This document shows, in pieces, positions 28,504 through 38,475 of a DNA stretch of 64,000 nt (the stretch's first letter is position 1; each line of letters opens with the position of its first letter). Below the pieces are notes generated by a model that saw nothing but the letters and a program-made list of their open reading frames with translations, was not told where the DNA came from and did no database searches. The position numbers and the translations under genes were made by a program. The DNA comes from Buttiauxella selenatireducens (lineage in GTDB: Bacteria; Pseudomonadota; Gammaproteobacteria; Enterobacterales; Enterobacteriaceae). The stretch lies in assembly GCF_031432975.1 (NCBI RefSeq), contig NZ_CP133838.1, forward strand, positions 3,968,001 to 4,032,000, in the 5' to 3' direction.

Positions 28504-30609
28504 TTAATGCGCACTCTTCGCCTGCGCTACAACTTGTTCAACATCTTCTGGCATCGGCTCGTATGGTGTTTCCTTCGCGGTTGGCGTGTCCGATTTCAGC
28601 GCTTGCAGCGCGGTTTTAATCGCAAACAGACCAATCACCACCACAACCACCATAAAGAAGATCGTCAGACCCGCATCCAGACGGTTGTTAAACACCAGTT
28701 GAGAAAGCTGCGACTCGGTGTATTGCGCCGGGATCTTGCCGCTGTCGATCATCGCCTGGAACTTGTTAGCAATCGCGAGGAAGCCCACTTTGTTGTCCGG
28801 GCTGAACGCTTTTTGCCAACCCGCCGTCAGAGTACAGAACAGCAGCCAGGCCGTTGGCAGCAGAGCCACCCACGCGTACTTCTGTTTCTTCATCTTGAAC
28901 AGTACGACCGCACACAGCATCAGCGCCATACCTGCCAGCATCTGGTTGGCGATACCAAACAGCGGCCACAAGGTGTTGATACCGCCAAGTGGGTCAACAA
29001 CGCCCTGATGCAGGAAGTAGCCCCACGCCATGACGCAAAGCGCGGTTGCCAGTAAGTTCGCAGGCAGCGAGTCTGTACGTTTAAGGCCTGGAGAGATAAC
29101 CCCCAGCAGGTCTTGCAACATAAAGCGTGCCGCACGCGTTCCGGCATCTACTGCCGTCAGAATAAACAGCGCTTCAAACAGAATGGCGAAGTGGTACCAG
29201 AATGAAACATCCATCAGGCCGCCCAATGCGCCATGCAGTATGTACGCCATCCCTACAGCAAGCGTTGGTGCGCCACCCGCACGAGAAATAATGCTTTGCT
29301 CGCCGACGTCATTAGCAATCTGAGTTAAGGTTTCAGGGGTAATCTGGAAGCCCCAACTGCTGACAACACTAGCCGCTGACGCCACGACATCCGTGGTGCC
29401 AGCCGGAGCCAGTACCGCCATTGGGCTGTTCATCGCGAAGTACACGCCCGGGTCGATAACACAGGCAGCCACCAGTGCCATAATCGCCACAAACGACTCC
29501 ATCAACATGCCACCGTAACCGATGAAACAGGCCTGGTTTTCGTTAGCCAGCATTTTCGGCGTAGTGCCGGAAGAGATCAGTGCGTGGAAGCCAGAAACAG
29601 CGCCACACGCGATGGTGATAAACAGGAACGGGAACAGGTCACCCGTCCAGACCGGGCCGGTGCCATCAATGAATTTAGTCAGCGACGGCATTTGCAGCGT
29701 AGGACGCATGATCAAAATGCCGATTGCCAGGCCAATGATGGTCCCGATTTTCAGGAAGGTAGAGAGATAATCACGCGGTGCCAGCAGCAGCCAAACCGGT
29801 AAAACCGCAGCCACAAAACCGTAACCCACCAGCATCCACGTCAGTTGTACGCCAGTGTAGTCAAAGTACGGTGCCCAGGTTGGGCTTTCCGCTACCCAGC
29901 CGCCGGAGATGATGGCGAAGATCAACATCACCAGACCAATAACCGACACTTCACCGATACGCCCTGGGCGCAGATAGCGAATATACACGCCCATAAACAG
30001 CGCCAGCGGAATCGTGAATGCGACGGTGTACGTCCCCCACGGGCTGTGGGTCAACGCTTTCACCACGATCATCGCCAGTACTGCAAGAATGATGACCATA
30101 ATCATAAAGCAGGCGACCAACGCGATAACGCCCGCGGTGTTGCCCATCTCTTCTTTCACCAGTTCACCCAGCGAGCGCCCGTCACGACGGGTTGAGACAA
30201 ACAGCACCATAAAATCTTGTACCGCACCGGCCAGCACCACACCCGCCAGCAGCCAGAGCATGCCAGGCAAGTATCCCATTTGCGCGGCAAGCACCGGCCC
30301 GACCAACGGACCCGCTCCAGCAATCGCGGCAAAATGGTGACCGAACAACACTTTTTTGTCCGTCGGGACATAATCCAGGCCATCGTTATGGCGCACGGCT
30401 GGCGTCATACGAGTGGCATCAACGGTTAAGACACGTTTAGCGATAAACAGGCCGTAGTAACGATAAGCGATGAGGTAAACGCAGATTGCGGCAACCACAA
30501 TCCACAATGCGTTTATCTGCTCGCCACGATTGAGTGCGATATAGCCGAGCGCGAATGCACCTATCAGTGCAAGCACCGCCCAGACGAGGTGTTTCCCTGG
30601 GTTATTCAT
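28504..30609 (-). CDS. cstA: Carbon-starvation pyruvate/peptide transporter CstA
   Basis: A 701-residue inner-membrane transporter, the same length as and collinear with E. coli CstA (MNNPGKHLVWAVLALIGAFA, NDGLDYVPTDKKVLFGHHFA, AGAGPLVGPVLAAQMGYLPG), with many helices. It is linked to peptide and pyruvate uptake under carbon starvation. The ATG at 30609 follows GGAAAACAATT; the frame opens 21 codons earlier but those lack homology. It heads a leftward cstA-ybdD-GTPase operon. In E. coli cstA is CRP- and CsrA-controlled; no clear CRP site was found here. Confidence 0.96.
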   Translation of the reverse strand: MNNPGKHLVWAVLALIGAFALGYIALNRGEQINALWIVVAAICVYLIAYRYYGLFIAKRVLTVDATRMTPAVRHNDGLDYVPTDKKVLFGHHFAAIAGAGPLVGPVLAAQMGYLPGMLWLLAGVVLAGAVQDFMVLFVSTRRDGRSLGELVKEEMGNTAGVIALVACFMIMVIILAVLAMIVVKALTHSPWGTYTVAFTIPLALFMGVYIRYLRPGRIGEVSVIGLVMLIFAIISGGWVAESPTWAPYFDYTGVQLTWMLVGYGFVAAVLPVWLLLAPRDYLSTFLKIGTIIGLAIGILIMRPTLQMPSLTKFIDGTGPVWTGDLFPFLFITIACGAVSGFHALISSGTTPKMLANENQACFIGYGGMLMESFVAIMALVAACVIDPGVYFAMNSPMAVLAPAGTTDVVASAASVVSSWGFQITPETLTQIANDVGEQSIISRAGGAPTLAVGMAYILHGALGGLMDVSFWYHFAILFEALFILTAVDAGTRAARFMLQDLLGVISPGLKRTDSLPANLLATALCVMAWGYFLHQGVVDPLGGINTLWPLFGIANQMLAGMALMLCAVVLFKMKKQKYAWVALLPTAWLLFCTLTAGWQKAFSPDNKVGFLAIANKFQAMIDSGKIPAQYTESQLSQLVFNNRLDAGLTIFFMVVVVVIGLFAIKTALQALKSDTPTAKETPYEPMPEDVEQVVAQAKSAH

Positions 30610-30803
30610 AATTGTTTTCCATGTGTCAGGCCAGAAGCAGAGGGTGTTACCGTTTTGTTCTAGAACAATCACGCGGATTTAACAATAATGAAACGTTAGA
30701 ATACAGTGGTTTGACCAGGTCTTTACATCAGCTTGTTAAGGTGATCACTATGTGGGGAGATTCTGGAGTGCAGTTACCCCTTGCTGGTCGAGAAAATCAA
30801 TGA

Positions 30804-30940
30804 ATGCCCTCACCCCAACCCTCTCCCTCAGGAGAGGGGGAAATCAAAACTCAGCCAATCCTCTCGTCTTCAAGAAGAGGGCGAAAATCAAAACTCGATC
30901 GTTCCCCTCTCCCTCAGGGAGAGGGCCAGGGTGAGGGTGG
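30804..30940. repeat. GC-rich palindromic repeat cluster b (entH-cstA)
   Basis: About 137 bp starting CCCTCACCCCAACC and ending GGGTGAGGG, containing CCCTCTCCCTCAGGAGAGGG and CCCTCTCCCTCAGGGAGAGG plus a degenerate middle unit. It lies directly downstream of the leftward entH stop and could terminate or protect the entCEBAH transcript. The remaining 30610-30803 holds the cstA promoter region and no gene. Confidence 0.88.
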
Positions 30941-30941
30941 T

Positions 30942-31358
30942 TTACCCCAATACCGCCGTCGTCAAACGGCTGGTACAACAACGCTTATCGCGTGCGTCAA
31001 AAATAGCAATTTCCCACACCTGGGAAGATTTCCCCAGGTGCAGCGGCTTACACACCCCGCGCACCTTGCCTGACGCCACAGCACGATGGTGGCTGGCGTT
31101 AATTTCCGTGCCCACTACGCACTGCCCTTCGGTAGTCGTCAGAAAACCGGCCATTGAACCCAGCGTTTCCGCCAGCACCACCGATGCGCCACCGTGCAGC
31201 AAACCAAACGGCTGCTGAGTGCGTGCGTCCACCGGCATTTCGGCTTCCAGACTTTCACCATCCATGCGCGTGTAGACGATGCCGAGATGCTCAACCATCG
31301 TCCCTTTGCTGGTTTGGTTTAACGCCTCAAGCGTCATTTCGCGTTTCCAGATGCTCAT
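30942..31358 (-). CDS. entH: Enterobactin proofreading thioesterase EntH (YbdB)
   Basis: A 138-residue hotdog-fold thioesterase (E. coli 137) that clears misloaded acyl groups from the EntB carrier domain. Active-site motifs [17 protein letters not shown] (catalytic Glu) and [15 protein letters not shown] are intact. Its ATG directly follows the entA TAA, so it is the last gene of the entCEBAH operon. Confidence 0.95.
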   Translation of the reverse strand: MSIWKREMTLEALNQTSKGTMVEHLGIVYTRMDGESLEAEMPVDARTQQPFGLLHGGASVVLAETLGSMAGFLTTTEGQCVVGTEINASHHRAVASGKVRGVCKPLHLGKSSQVWEIAIFDARDKRCCTSRLTTAVLG

Positions 31359-32111
31359 TTAAGCTCCAAGCGTAGCGCCGCCATCAATCACAATATCCTG
31401 CAAGGTGATATGGCTGGCGTGGTGTGAAGCGAGGAACAAAATCGTGCTGGCGATATCTTGCGGACGGGCGATTTTGCCCAGCGGAATACCCAGTTTAAAC
31501 TGGTCCGGGAAGCCATTAATGCGTTGCTGCTCGGCGTCTGGTGTTTTCCACAACGTGCGTTGCATGTCGGTATCGGTCGAGCCCGGCGACACCACATTAC
31601 AGCGCACGCCGAATGGAGCCAGTTCCAGGCCAACCGTTAACGCCAGGCTTTTCAGCGCCGCTTTCGACGCGCCATAGGCAGACATTCCGGTGCGCGGCGT
31701 GTGGGCCGCGTCAGAAGCCACGGTCACAATCGCCCCGCTACGCTGTTCACGCAGGCGCGGCATCACGGCGCGGAACAGATTGAACGCACCACCGACGTTA
31801 ACCGCGAAGGTGTCCTGCCAGTCTTGCAGTGGCAACGCATCGGTTGCCCCCATGCGCAAAATCCCTGCCGCATTGACCAACACATCCAGTTGCGGTTTCT
31901 CGGTCAACAGACGCTGAGATACGCCCGCCACCTGGTCTGCATCCGCAACGTTAAGCTGTTCGGTGGCAAACGGGTAAACCTCCAGCGGGAAGGCAAGGTC
32001 AAAACCGATAACGTCCGCGCCCGCTTCGCTAAACGCCAACGCAGTGTGATAGCCGATACCTTTGCCCGCCCCGGTTACCCAGACGGTTTTGCCACTAAAG
32101 TCGATTTTCAT
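31359..32111 (-). CDS. entA: 2,3-dihydro-2,3-dihydroxybenzoate dehydrogenase
   Basis: A 250-residue short-chain dehydrogenase (E. coli 248) converting 2,3-diDHB to 2,3-dihydroxybenzoate with NAD. It shows the Rossmann TGAGKGIGYHTA motif near residue 10, NAAG, and the catalytic S...YGASK (SAYGASKAALKSL). The start is ATG 32111, overlapping the entB stop by 4 bp; an upstream in-frame extension lies inside entB and is not used. Confidence 0.96.
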   Translation of the reverse strand: MKIDFSGKTVWVTGAGKGIGYHTALAFSEAGADVIGFDLAFPLEVYPFATEQLNVADADQVAGVSQRLLTEKPQLDVLVNAAGILRMGATDALPLQDWQDTFAVNVGGAFNLFRAVMPRLREQRSGAIVTVASDAAHTPRTGMSAYGASKAALKSLALTVGLELAPFGVRCNVVSPGSTDTDMQRTLWKTPDAEQQRINGFPDQFKLGIPLGKIARPQDIASTILFLASHHASHITLQDIVIDGGATLGA

Positions 32112-32968
32112 GCCTGCGCTTCCCGTGACAGCAGCGCCCACCAGGCGTCAACAGTCGGTTTTTTCGCCAGCATGACAAAGTCGATATCCGCATGGATTTT
32201 GCGCCACTTCGCCGCCAGCGCCATCATGCGTACCGAATCCAGGCCGTAATCAATCAGGTTTTCGTCGTCTTCAGGAATGTCAGATTCATCGAGCAGCGGC
32301 AAGATCAGTTCGCGCAATTGCGCTTTACTTTGCGGGGCTGATTCTGGCAGCAAATCGCGCGTCATCACCACGCGACCGGAACGGCCCGCAGTGTATTTCA
32401 GCGCCATCATGTGTTCTTCGCGGCTGAAATCAGCCAGCGCGTCGGCCACCATAAACGGTTTGATATCACGCATAAACGCATCGGTTGCGGTAGTCATGCA
32501 GCCGATGTGGGCGTACACACCGCAGATGATCAGTTGGTTACGGCCCGTCTCTTTTAAGGCTTGCTCGAGCGGTGAGCGGATAAACGCGCTGTAGCGCCAT
32601 TTGGTCAGCACCGTGTCGTGCTCATCCGGAGCCAGTTCTGCCACCACTTTCTGGCGCTCAGGGTGTTTGTTTAAACCCGGTCCCCACATGTCGTTGAGCA
32701 GCGCACGATCTTCATCGCTTTGCGCATTAGGCTGCGCGGTATAATAGACCGGAATATTGTGGCGTTTGCAGTATTCACGCAGCGCGGCAATGTTGGCGAT
32801 AACCTGCTGGATCATCGGGCAATTGTCGCCCCAAAAATCAATGAAATACTCCTGCATATCGTGAATCAGCAACGCCGCACGCTCGGGTTCAAATGCCCAG
32901 CTCACTTTATTTTCTGGAATGTCAGTTGCCGTCGGTAAGGTGTATGCGTTCAGTTTTGGAATAGACAT
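32108..32968 (-). CDS. entB: Isochorismatase / aryl carrier protein EntB
   Basis: A 286-residue bifunctional protein (E. coli 285). The N-terminal ~205 residues form the isochorismatase domain (ALLIHDMQEYFIDFW, CGVYAHIGCMTTA). The C-terminal aryl carrier domain has the phosphopantetheine serine in IDYGLDSVRMM near residue 245. It makes 2,3-diDHB and then carries dihydroxybenzoate to EntF after EntD loads the arm. Confidence 0.97.
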   Translation of the reverse strand: MSIPKLNAYTLPTATDIPENKVSWAFEPERAALLIHDMQEYFIDFWGDNCPMIQQVIANIAALREYCKRHNIPVYYTAQPNAQSDEDRALLNDMWGPGLNKHPERQKVVAELAPDEHDTVLTKWRYSAFIRSPLEQALKETGRNQLIICGVYAHIGCMTTATDAFMRDIKPFMVADALADFSREEHMMALKYTAGRSGRVVMTRDLLPESAPQSKAQLRELILPLLDESDIPEDDENLIDYGLDSVRMMALAAKWRKIHADIDFVMLAKKPTVDAWWALLSREAQA

Positions 32969-32982
32969 AAATTCTCCGTCAA

Positions 32983-34599
32983 TCAGGAAGCCAGTTGCTT
33001 ATCAGCAATCAACTGGCGCAAACATTTTTTGTCCACTTTGCCCACGGCGGTTAGCGGAAGATGCTCAACAATTTCAATGCGGTCGGGCAGTTTGAAATCC
33101 GCAATGCCGAGTTCGCGCAGATAACGGCGAATCTCTACGGCGCGGAACGGGCGAAGGCCGACGATAAACGCGCAGCTTTTCTCGCCCAGCAAGCTGTCTT
33201 CCATCGAAACGAGTGCTGCGTGAACGATCTCTTCATGGCGTAACAGCAGGTTTTCGATCTCCTCGGCGGCGATCTTTTCCCCACCGCGATTGATCTGATC
33301 TTTCTCACGCCCCTGAACCGTGATGTAACCGTCTTCGGCAATAGAAATCAGGTCGCCCGAGCAGTAGAAACCGTTGGTATCAAAGGCCTGGGCGTTGTGT
33401 TCAGGGCTGCGGTAATAGCCACGGAAGGTGTACGGCCCGCGCGTCATCAGGCGGCCAACTTCACCGTGCGGGAGCGGGTTTCCATCAGCATCTGCAACCC
33501 AAACTTCGTCGTCCTGGCACATTGGCTTGCCCTGAGTTTTGAAGATGTGGTCGTTGTCATCGTCAAGGCGCGTGTAGTTCACCAGCCCCTCCGCCATGCC
33601 GAAAACTTGCTGTAGCTGGCAGCCAATTTCAGCAGGGATACGCGCCGCCAGCGCTTCGCTCAAACGCGCGCCACCCACTTGCAAAAGCTGTAGCGACTCC
33701 AGGGCCTGATTGCTCCCCCACTCGCCAATCGCCTGTAGCCACAGGCTGACCGCAGGTGGCACCAGTGCGGTGACGTTGATCTTATGGCGTTCGATAAGCG
33801 GGAAGCACAGCGTGGCACTCGGGTCATTTGCCAGCACCACGCGCCCACCGCCGTAAAACACGCCCAGAGAACCCGGCGAACTGAGCGCGTAGTTATGCGC
33901 CGCAGGAATCGCGCACAAGAAGCGGGTATTCGCATCAAAGCAGCAAATTTCTACGCTGCGACGAATGCTGTAGTAGTAATCGTTGTGCGTGCGAGGAATG
34001 AGTTTTGGTGTGCCGGTGCTGCCACCGGAAAGCTGGAAAAAGGCCACTTCGTCTGCCGCCGATGGTGTGGCAACAAAGTTCTCTTCCGGCTCATTAATCA
34101 ATGCGCTCAGTGAGCGTTCACGATCGTTTTCGTTGAGCAAAACCGCCATACGCAGCGACGGATTTTGTTGGCACAGCGCATCCAGGAAATCGTCATGGGC
34201 GAACAAATTATGTTTGCGGTCGGCAATCACTACCACCGGCTCAATTTGCTTTGCGTAGGCTTCCATTTCGGTGCGTTGGTGGCTAAACAGCGCGTTCACC
34301 GGTGCCACGCCAATTTTCAGCAGCGCGAAAAGCGTGATGTACAGTTCCGACACGTTGCCAAGCTGTACCAGTGCCGTTTCGCCGGTAGTCAAACCACGGC
34401 GTTTAAGTGCAGACGCCAGGCGCGTTGCTGCCTGCTCGAGCTCGCGATAGCTGAAATGACGTTCACCATCGATAAGCGCAATCGCGTCATTGTTCGCGTG
34501 GCGGCTGAGGATATCTGTCAGCGGAAAATCCGCCCAGTAGCCTTTTTCACGGTAGAGTGCAGCCAGTTCGTTCGGCCAGCGAGTAAAAGGAATAGCCAT
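32983..34599 (-). CDS. entE: 2,3-dihydroxybenzoate-AMP ligase
   Basis: A 538-residue adenylating enzyme (E. coli 536) that activates 2,3-dihydroxybenzoate and loads it on EntB. ANL-family motifs are present: [20 protein letters not shown] (P-loop), [24 protein letters not shown], and [18 protein letters not shown] with the hinge and catalytic lysine near the C-terminus. The start ATG at 34599 follows AAGGACG; the open frame extends upstream into entC without homology. Confidence 0.97.
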   Translation of the reverse strand: MAIPFTRWPNELAALYREKGYWADFPLTDILSRHANNDAIALIDGERHFSYRELEQAATRLASALKRRGLTTGETALVQLGNVSELYITLFALLKIGVAPVNALFSHQRTEMEAYAKQIEPVVVIADRKHNLFAHDDFLDALCQQNPSLRMAVLLNENDRERSLSALINEPEENFVATPSAADEVAFFQLSGGSTGTPKLIPRTHNDYYYSIRRSVEICCFDANTRFLCAIPAAHNYALSSPGSLGVFYGGGRVVLANDPSATLCFPLIERHKINVTALVPPAVSLWLQAIGEWGSNQALESLQLLQVGGARLSEALAARIPAEIGCQLQQVFGMAEGLVNYTRLDDDNDHIFKTQGKPMCQDDEVWVADADGNPLPHGEVGRLMTRGPYTFRGYYRSPEHNAQAFDTNGFYCSGDLISIAEDGYITVQGREKDQINRGGEKIAAEEIENLLLRHEEIVHAALVSMEDSLLGEKSCAFIVGLRPFRAVEIRRYLRELGIADFKLPDRIEIVEHLPLTAVGKVDKKCLRQLIADKQLAS

Positions 34600-34609
34600 A
34601 AAATCGTCC

Positions 34610-35791
34610 TTAATTAAGCCCAAATACCCGGAGCATGGTGGATAGTTTGACGCCGGTTTCGCGCCATTCCGATTCCGGCGACGACGCAGGCACGATGCCA
34701 GCACCCGCAAACAGGCGCACCTGATTGCCGCCTACGCGTGCGCAGCGAATGGTCACCACCCACTCGCCGTTACCCTCGGCGTCACACCAGCCGACGATGC
34801 CGCCAAACAGTTCGCGGTCAAACGGTTCCAGTTCGGCAATGAGTTTTTGCGCCACATCATGCGGGAAGCCGCTCAGTGCAGGTGTGGGATGCAGCAAACA
34901 GGCGAGCGATAACGCATTGTCCTGGCTGTCTTTAATCTGGCCGTAAATCGGAGTGGCGAGGTGCCATAACGTCGGCGTAGTGATCAGTTCTGGCGTATCA
35001 GAGAGCGTCAACGATTGGCTGTGCGGCTGCAAAACCGTCTGCATCGCCTGCGTCACCAGTCCGTGTTCGTGGCGGTCTTTGGTGGAACGCAGCAGTTGCG
35101 CGCCAATCTCTGCGTCGCGCTGGATATTTTCTCTGTCGCGACGGGCGGAACCTGCCAGCGGTAACGAACTAAAATTCTTGCCGGATTTGCGTAATAGCAA
35201 TTCCGGGCTGGCGCCCACCAGTGAACTGCCGTCCGGCAACGGGACGTGGAAGTTGTAGCTGGTTGGGTTTTGGCTAATCAAATTATTGAGCAGCCCATCG
35301 AGATCAATCGGTGTTTGGGTTTCGATATCAATCAGGCGCGAGAGCACGACTTTGTCGATATCCGGCTGCGCCGTTGCGGCGGCGGCCTGCGCCACCATTT
35401 CCATAAATTTGTCTTGTTCGGGAATCGCTTTACGCGCAGCAATGTTTAGCGGTTTTGACGCGCCGGTGTGGCGGGCGTCGTTCTGTCGTTCGGCGCGTGA
35501 GAACGGCTGCCAGCGTTCGGGAATAAACAGGGCTGAAGCCTGGCGGGGATCAAACGGAATGGCGCCGACCACAACGGGCTTTTCGATACCGTGTTTTTTG
35601 GCGTTTTCAAACGCTTCACGCAATGTTGTTTGCAGGTGACCATGGGGATTTGCGCCATCCAGCGCCGGGCTATCAAGGCGAGCGAAGCAGCCGCTTGTTG
35701 AAAAACTCCGATATGGCGACATAAAGAAAAAGCTATCTGCACAAGGTGTTAGCTGTTTCTCGAGTCGTTCCTCAGCCAGTAACGTTTCCAT
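34610..35791 (-). CDS. entC: Isochorismate synthase EntC
   Basis: A 393-residue chorismate-using enzyme (E. coli 391), the first step of 2,3-dihydroxybenzoate synthesis. The C-terminal chorismate-binding region includes [30 protein letters not shown] and [14 protein letters not shown]. The ATG at 35791 follows CGGAGAGTTC, 32 bp from a Fur-box-like sequence. It is the first gene of the iron-repressed entCEBAH operon, divergent from fepB. Confidence 0.97.
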   Translation of the reverse strand: METLLAEERLEKQLTPCADSFFFMSPYRSFSTSGCFARLDSPALDGANPHGHLQTTLREAFENAKKHGIEKPVVVGAIPFDPRQASALFIPERWQPFSRAERQNDARHTGASKPLNIAARKAIPEQDKFMEMVAQAAAATAQPDIDKVVLSRLIDIETQTPIDLDGLLNNLISQNPTSYNFHVPLPDGSSLVGASPELLLRKSGKNFSSLPLAGSARRDRENIQRDAEIGAQLLRSTKDRHEHGLVTQAMQTVLQPHSQSLTLSDTPELITTPTLWHLATPIYGQIKDSQDNALSLACLLHPTPALSGFPHDVAQKLIAELEPFDRELFGGIVGWCDAEGNGEWVVTIRCARVGGNQVRLFAGAGIVPASSPESEWRETGVKLSTMLRVFGLN

Positions 35792-35823
35792 GAACTCTCC
35801 GTAAAAACATGACAAAAGATAGT

Positions 35824-35842
35824 AATAATGATTATCATTTGC
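35824..35842. promoter_or_regulatory. Fur box between entC and fepB
   Basis: AATAATGATTATCATTTGC matches 15 of 19 positions of the Fur consensus GATAATGATAATCATTATC. It sits in the 83-bp divergent spacer, so one site could repress both entCEBAH and fepB. Confidence 0.85.
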
Positions 35843-35874
35843 TTTTCGGAGTCGTAACCTAAAGAGAAAAGTAC

Positions 35875-36840
35875 ATGCTGTCAACAAAGGTCAAATTTTT
35901 TTTAACAATTCCCACGCTTGTATTGTTAAGTTTGAGTCACCTCGCTCATGCCGGTGACTGGCCCCGAACCCTTACCGACAGCCACGGCACACACACGCTG
36001 GAGCAGGCTCCTGTGCGCATTGTTTCCACAAGCGTAACGCTGACCGGTTCGCTATTGGCGATTGACGCACCGGTAGTAGCAAGTGGTGCGACTACGCCAG
36101 GCAATCGCATGGGGGATTCACAAGGTTTCCTGCGCCAGTGGGGCGATGTGGCTAAAGCGCGTCATGTTCAGCGTTTATATATTGGTGAAGCCAGCGCCGA
36201 AGCCGTGGCCGCACAAATGCCTGACCTGATTTTGATAAGCGCCACCGGCGGTGATTCCGCCCTCACCCTTTATGACCAGCTTTCAGCGATTGCGCCGACG
36301 CTGGTGATTAATTACGACGACAAAAGCTGGCAGCAATTACTGACTCAACTTGGCGAGATAACCGGGCACGAAAAACAAGCCGCTGAGCGTATCGCAAGCT
36401 TTGATAAGCAATTAAACGAAGCCAAACAGCGCATGGTGCTGCCGCCACAGCCCGTCACCGCGCTGGTTTACACGCCCGCTTCTCACTCGGCGAACCTGTG
36501 GACTGAGCAATCCGCGCAAGGGAAATTACTCCAGCAGCTTGGCTTTACACTGTCGACGTTGCCTGCGGCCATTCAGGCCAGCAAAAGCATGGGCAAGCGC
36601 CATGACATCGTGCAACTCGGCGGTGAAAACCTGGCTGCGGGTTTGAATGGCGAGAGCCTGTTCCTGTTCGCCAGCGATGAGAAAGACGCCACGGCGCTGG
36701 AAGCCAACCCTTTGCTCTCGCATCTGCCCGCCGTGCAACAGAAGCGTGTTTATGCGCTGGGCACCGAAACTTTCCGTCTGGATTATTACAGTGCCACTCA
36801 GATACTCGCGCGCATGAGTCAGTTATTTGCCAGTCAGTAG
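35875..36840 (+). CDS. fepB: Periplasmic ferric-enterobactin binding protein
   Basis: A 321-residue class III binding protein (E. coli 318) with a signal peptide ([13 protein letters not shown] before GDWPRTLTD). It has the two-lobe siderophore-binding domain with [11 protein letters not shown] and [14 protein letters not shown]. It passes ferric enterobactin from FepA to the FepDG permease. It is transcribed alone, divergent from entC and convergent with entS, with a repeat unit just past the stop. Confidence 0.95.
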   Translation: MLSTKVKFFLTIPTLVLLSLSHLAHAGDWPRTLTDSHGTHTLEQAPVRIVSTSVTLTGSLLAIDAPVVASGATTPGNRMGDSQGFLRQWGDVAKARHVQRLYIGEASAEAVAAQMPDLILISATGGDSALTLYDQLSAIAPTLVINYDDKSWQQLLTQLGEITGHEKQAAERIASFDKQLNEAKQRMVLPPQPVTALVYTPASHSANLWTEQSAQGKLLQQLGFTLSTLPAAIQASKSMGKRHDIVQLGGENLAAGLNGESLFLFASDEKDATALEANPLLSHLPAVQQKRVYALGTETFRLDYYSATQILARMSQLFASQ

Positions 36841-36845
36841 AATAC

Positions 36846-36886
36846 GGGACAGTCCCCTCTCCTGTGGGAGAGGGTTAGGGTGAGGG
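36846..36886. repeat. GC-rich palindromic repeat, single unit c (fepB-entS)
   Basis: One unit, CCCTCTCCTGTGGGAGAGGG followed by TTAGGGTGAGGGG, between the convergent fepB and entS stops. The position suits a bidirectional transcription end. Confidence 0.85.
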
Positions 36887-36903
36887 GATTCGTTGCCTGA
36901 ATA

Positions 36904-38178
36904 TCAGCGTCGGTTACCAGCCTGAGGAGAAGGGGAAGCGACCACTTCAGCCGGAGCGGCTTGCTGATAACGGCGTAATTGCACCAGAACGATCGCCAGA
37001 ACAACCCCGCACACCGTCAATGCCAGCCCGCTAGAACTGGCCGCAGCAACCGGCGTCATCGCCACCGTCAGGCTTCCTAAAATAGCGGCACCTATCGCAT
37101 CACCCGTCACGTTTTGCGCGGTCCACAAACCGTTAATGCGGCCTAACATTCCGTCCGGCGTCAGCGTCTGAATTAAGGTGTATTGCAACAAAGAACTGAT
37201 CGCACTGAGATAGCCAAACAGCGCAAGGCAGGCAAGTCCTAACCCCCAAACCGGCATCAGGCTGAACATGCCAATCGAGATAAACGAAACAATCCCCGCC
37301 GCCAGCATAATCAGGCCGGGACGGGCGTGATGGGCAATGCGCCCGCTGGTCAATGCGCCAATGGCCGCACCCAGCGGAACGGCGGCGTACATCAGACCGA
37401 TTTGGCCCGCACTCATCTGCCAGTGGCCTGCCAGCGCGGGATAGAGCACGCGCACCGCGCTCGCCATCGTCAGCAACGCGCCAACTAACGCAATGCCACC
37501 AATAACCGGGTTGCCGACCAGAAAACGTAGCCCGTTCCACAATGAAAGCAGCGGGTTTTCACGCGCTTGCGGCGGCGGCGCCAGTTTCGGCAAACTCAGC
37601 AACGGCAATAACGTAATAAAGGTGCCGACTGACGCCAGCGCGTAGTTCCACACCACGCCGCCGGACGCCAGCAACAGCCCGCCGATCATCGGTGAAATCA
37701 CTGAACCGAGGCGCACCGTAAGCATGGTAATCGCGCTCGCCTGCATTAAATTCTCACGCCCCACCAGTGCGGGAGTTGCGGCTAATAATGCGGTCACGCC
37801 CAGTGCGCCAAAGAAACCATCCCACACGCCAAGCAGGTAAATCACGGCAAGCGAGGGTTCCGGCAAAGCGGCGTTAATCGTCAGGCCAATAAAACCCACG
37901 CCGCAGGTAGAGCGCGCCAGCAAGATAAGACGACGACGCTCGTGACGGTCAGCCAGTACGCCCCCCATCATCAGGCCGATAAACATCGCGCTGCCGGTTA
38001 GCGTCACCGCAAGCCCAACCTGCAAGGAAGAGCCGGTCAGCGTCTGGATTTGTACTGGCACCGCGACGCCGAGTAACCCCAGAGACACAATTGAAATAAA
38101 ACGGGCGAGGAAAACAGCGCGAAAAGCGGGATGGGTCTTGAGCAAACTCAGATTGAGCAACAAAGAATTGCGGTTCAT
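36904..38178 (-). CDS. entS: Enterobactin exporter EntS (MFS)
   Basis: A 424-residue major facilitator protein (E. coli 416) with 12 predicted helices; N-terminal [21 protein letters not shown] and the loop [20 protein letters not shown] carry the family MFS motif A. It exports enterobactin to the periplasm. The C-terminus is slightly longer ([17 protein letters not shown]). It diverges from fepDGC across a strong Fur box. Confidence 0.95.
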   Translation of the reverse strand: MNRNSLLLNLSLLKTHPAFRAVFLARFISIVSLGLLGVAVPVQIQTLTGSSLQVGLAVTLTGSAMFIGLMMGGVLADRHERRRLILLARSTCGVGFIGLTINAALPEPSLAVIYLLGVWDGFFGALGVTALLAATPALVGRENLMQASAITMLTVRLGSVISPMIGGLLLASGGVVWNYALASVGTFITLLPLLSLPKLAPPPQARENPLLSLWNGLRFLVGNPVIGGIALVGALLTMASAVRVLYPALAGHWQMSAGQIGLMYAAVPLGAAIGALTSGRIAHHARPGLIMLAAGIVSFISIGMFSLMPVWGLGLACLALFGYLSAISSLLQYTLIQTLTPDGMLGRINGLWTAQNVTGDAIGAAILGSLTVAMTPVAAASSSGLALTVCGVVLAIVLVQLRRYQQAAPAEVVASPSPQAGNRR

Positions 38179-38248
38179 TACATGGCCTTAAAGCGAATTT
38201 TTCTTTCCAGGTGCGAGGCGGCTCATGCTAACATAAACAAATAAGAGT

Positions 38249-38267
38249 GATAATGATAATAACTATC
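38249..38267. promoter_or_regulatory. Fur box between entS and fepD
   Basis: GATAATGATAATAACTATC matches 17 of 19 Fur consensus positions, the best site in the window. It lies 71 bp upstream of entS and on the fepDGC side precedes a repeat cluster, so it should control both transcripts. Confidence 0.9.
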
Positions 38268-38304
38268 ATTTAATTTACTGCTAAATATTATCTTGTGTTG
38301 GTGG

Positions 38305-38458
38305 CCCTCCCCTCACCCTAACCCTCTCCCCAGGGAGAGGGGAAAAATCGGTATTCGTCTTCGCCTGAGGAATAAGCGGTTTTCACCTTATCCTAAGGGA
38401 GAGGGGCTGTACGGTTTTCTCCTTCTCCTGTGGGAGAAGGTTGGGATGAGGGCAATTT
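38305..38458. repeat. GC-rich palindromic repeat cluster d (fepDGC leader)
   Basis: About 150 bp from CCCTCCCCTCACCCTAACC to GGGATGAGGG with three palindromic units (one is CCCTCTCCCCAGGGAGAGGG, another CTTCTCCTGTGGGAGAAG). It lies between the Fur box and the fepD start, so it would be part of the fepDGC 5' leader. Confidence 0.87.
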
Positions 38459-38475
38459 TTCAGGGAAAGAACCTT

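Noticed and set aside
30735-30755. GTGATCAC palindrome before cstA as a CRP site
   Set aside because: Lacks the six-base gap between TGTGA and TCACA; too weak to call.
30781-31218. 145-codon + strand open frame over the repeat cluster and entH
   Set aside because: Translation of palindromic repeats ([10 protein letters not shown]-type peptides) and of entH antisense.
38293-38475. 61-codon upstream extension of fepD
   Set aside because: Encoded by repeat sequence; homologues begin at MSVSRLS (38476) with a ribosome-binding site.
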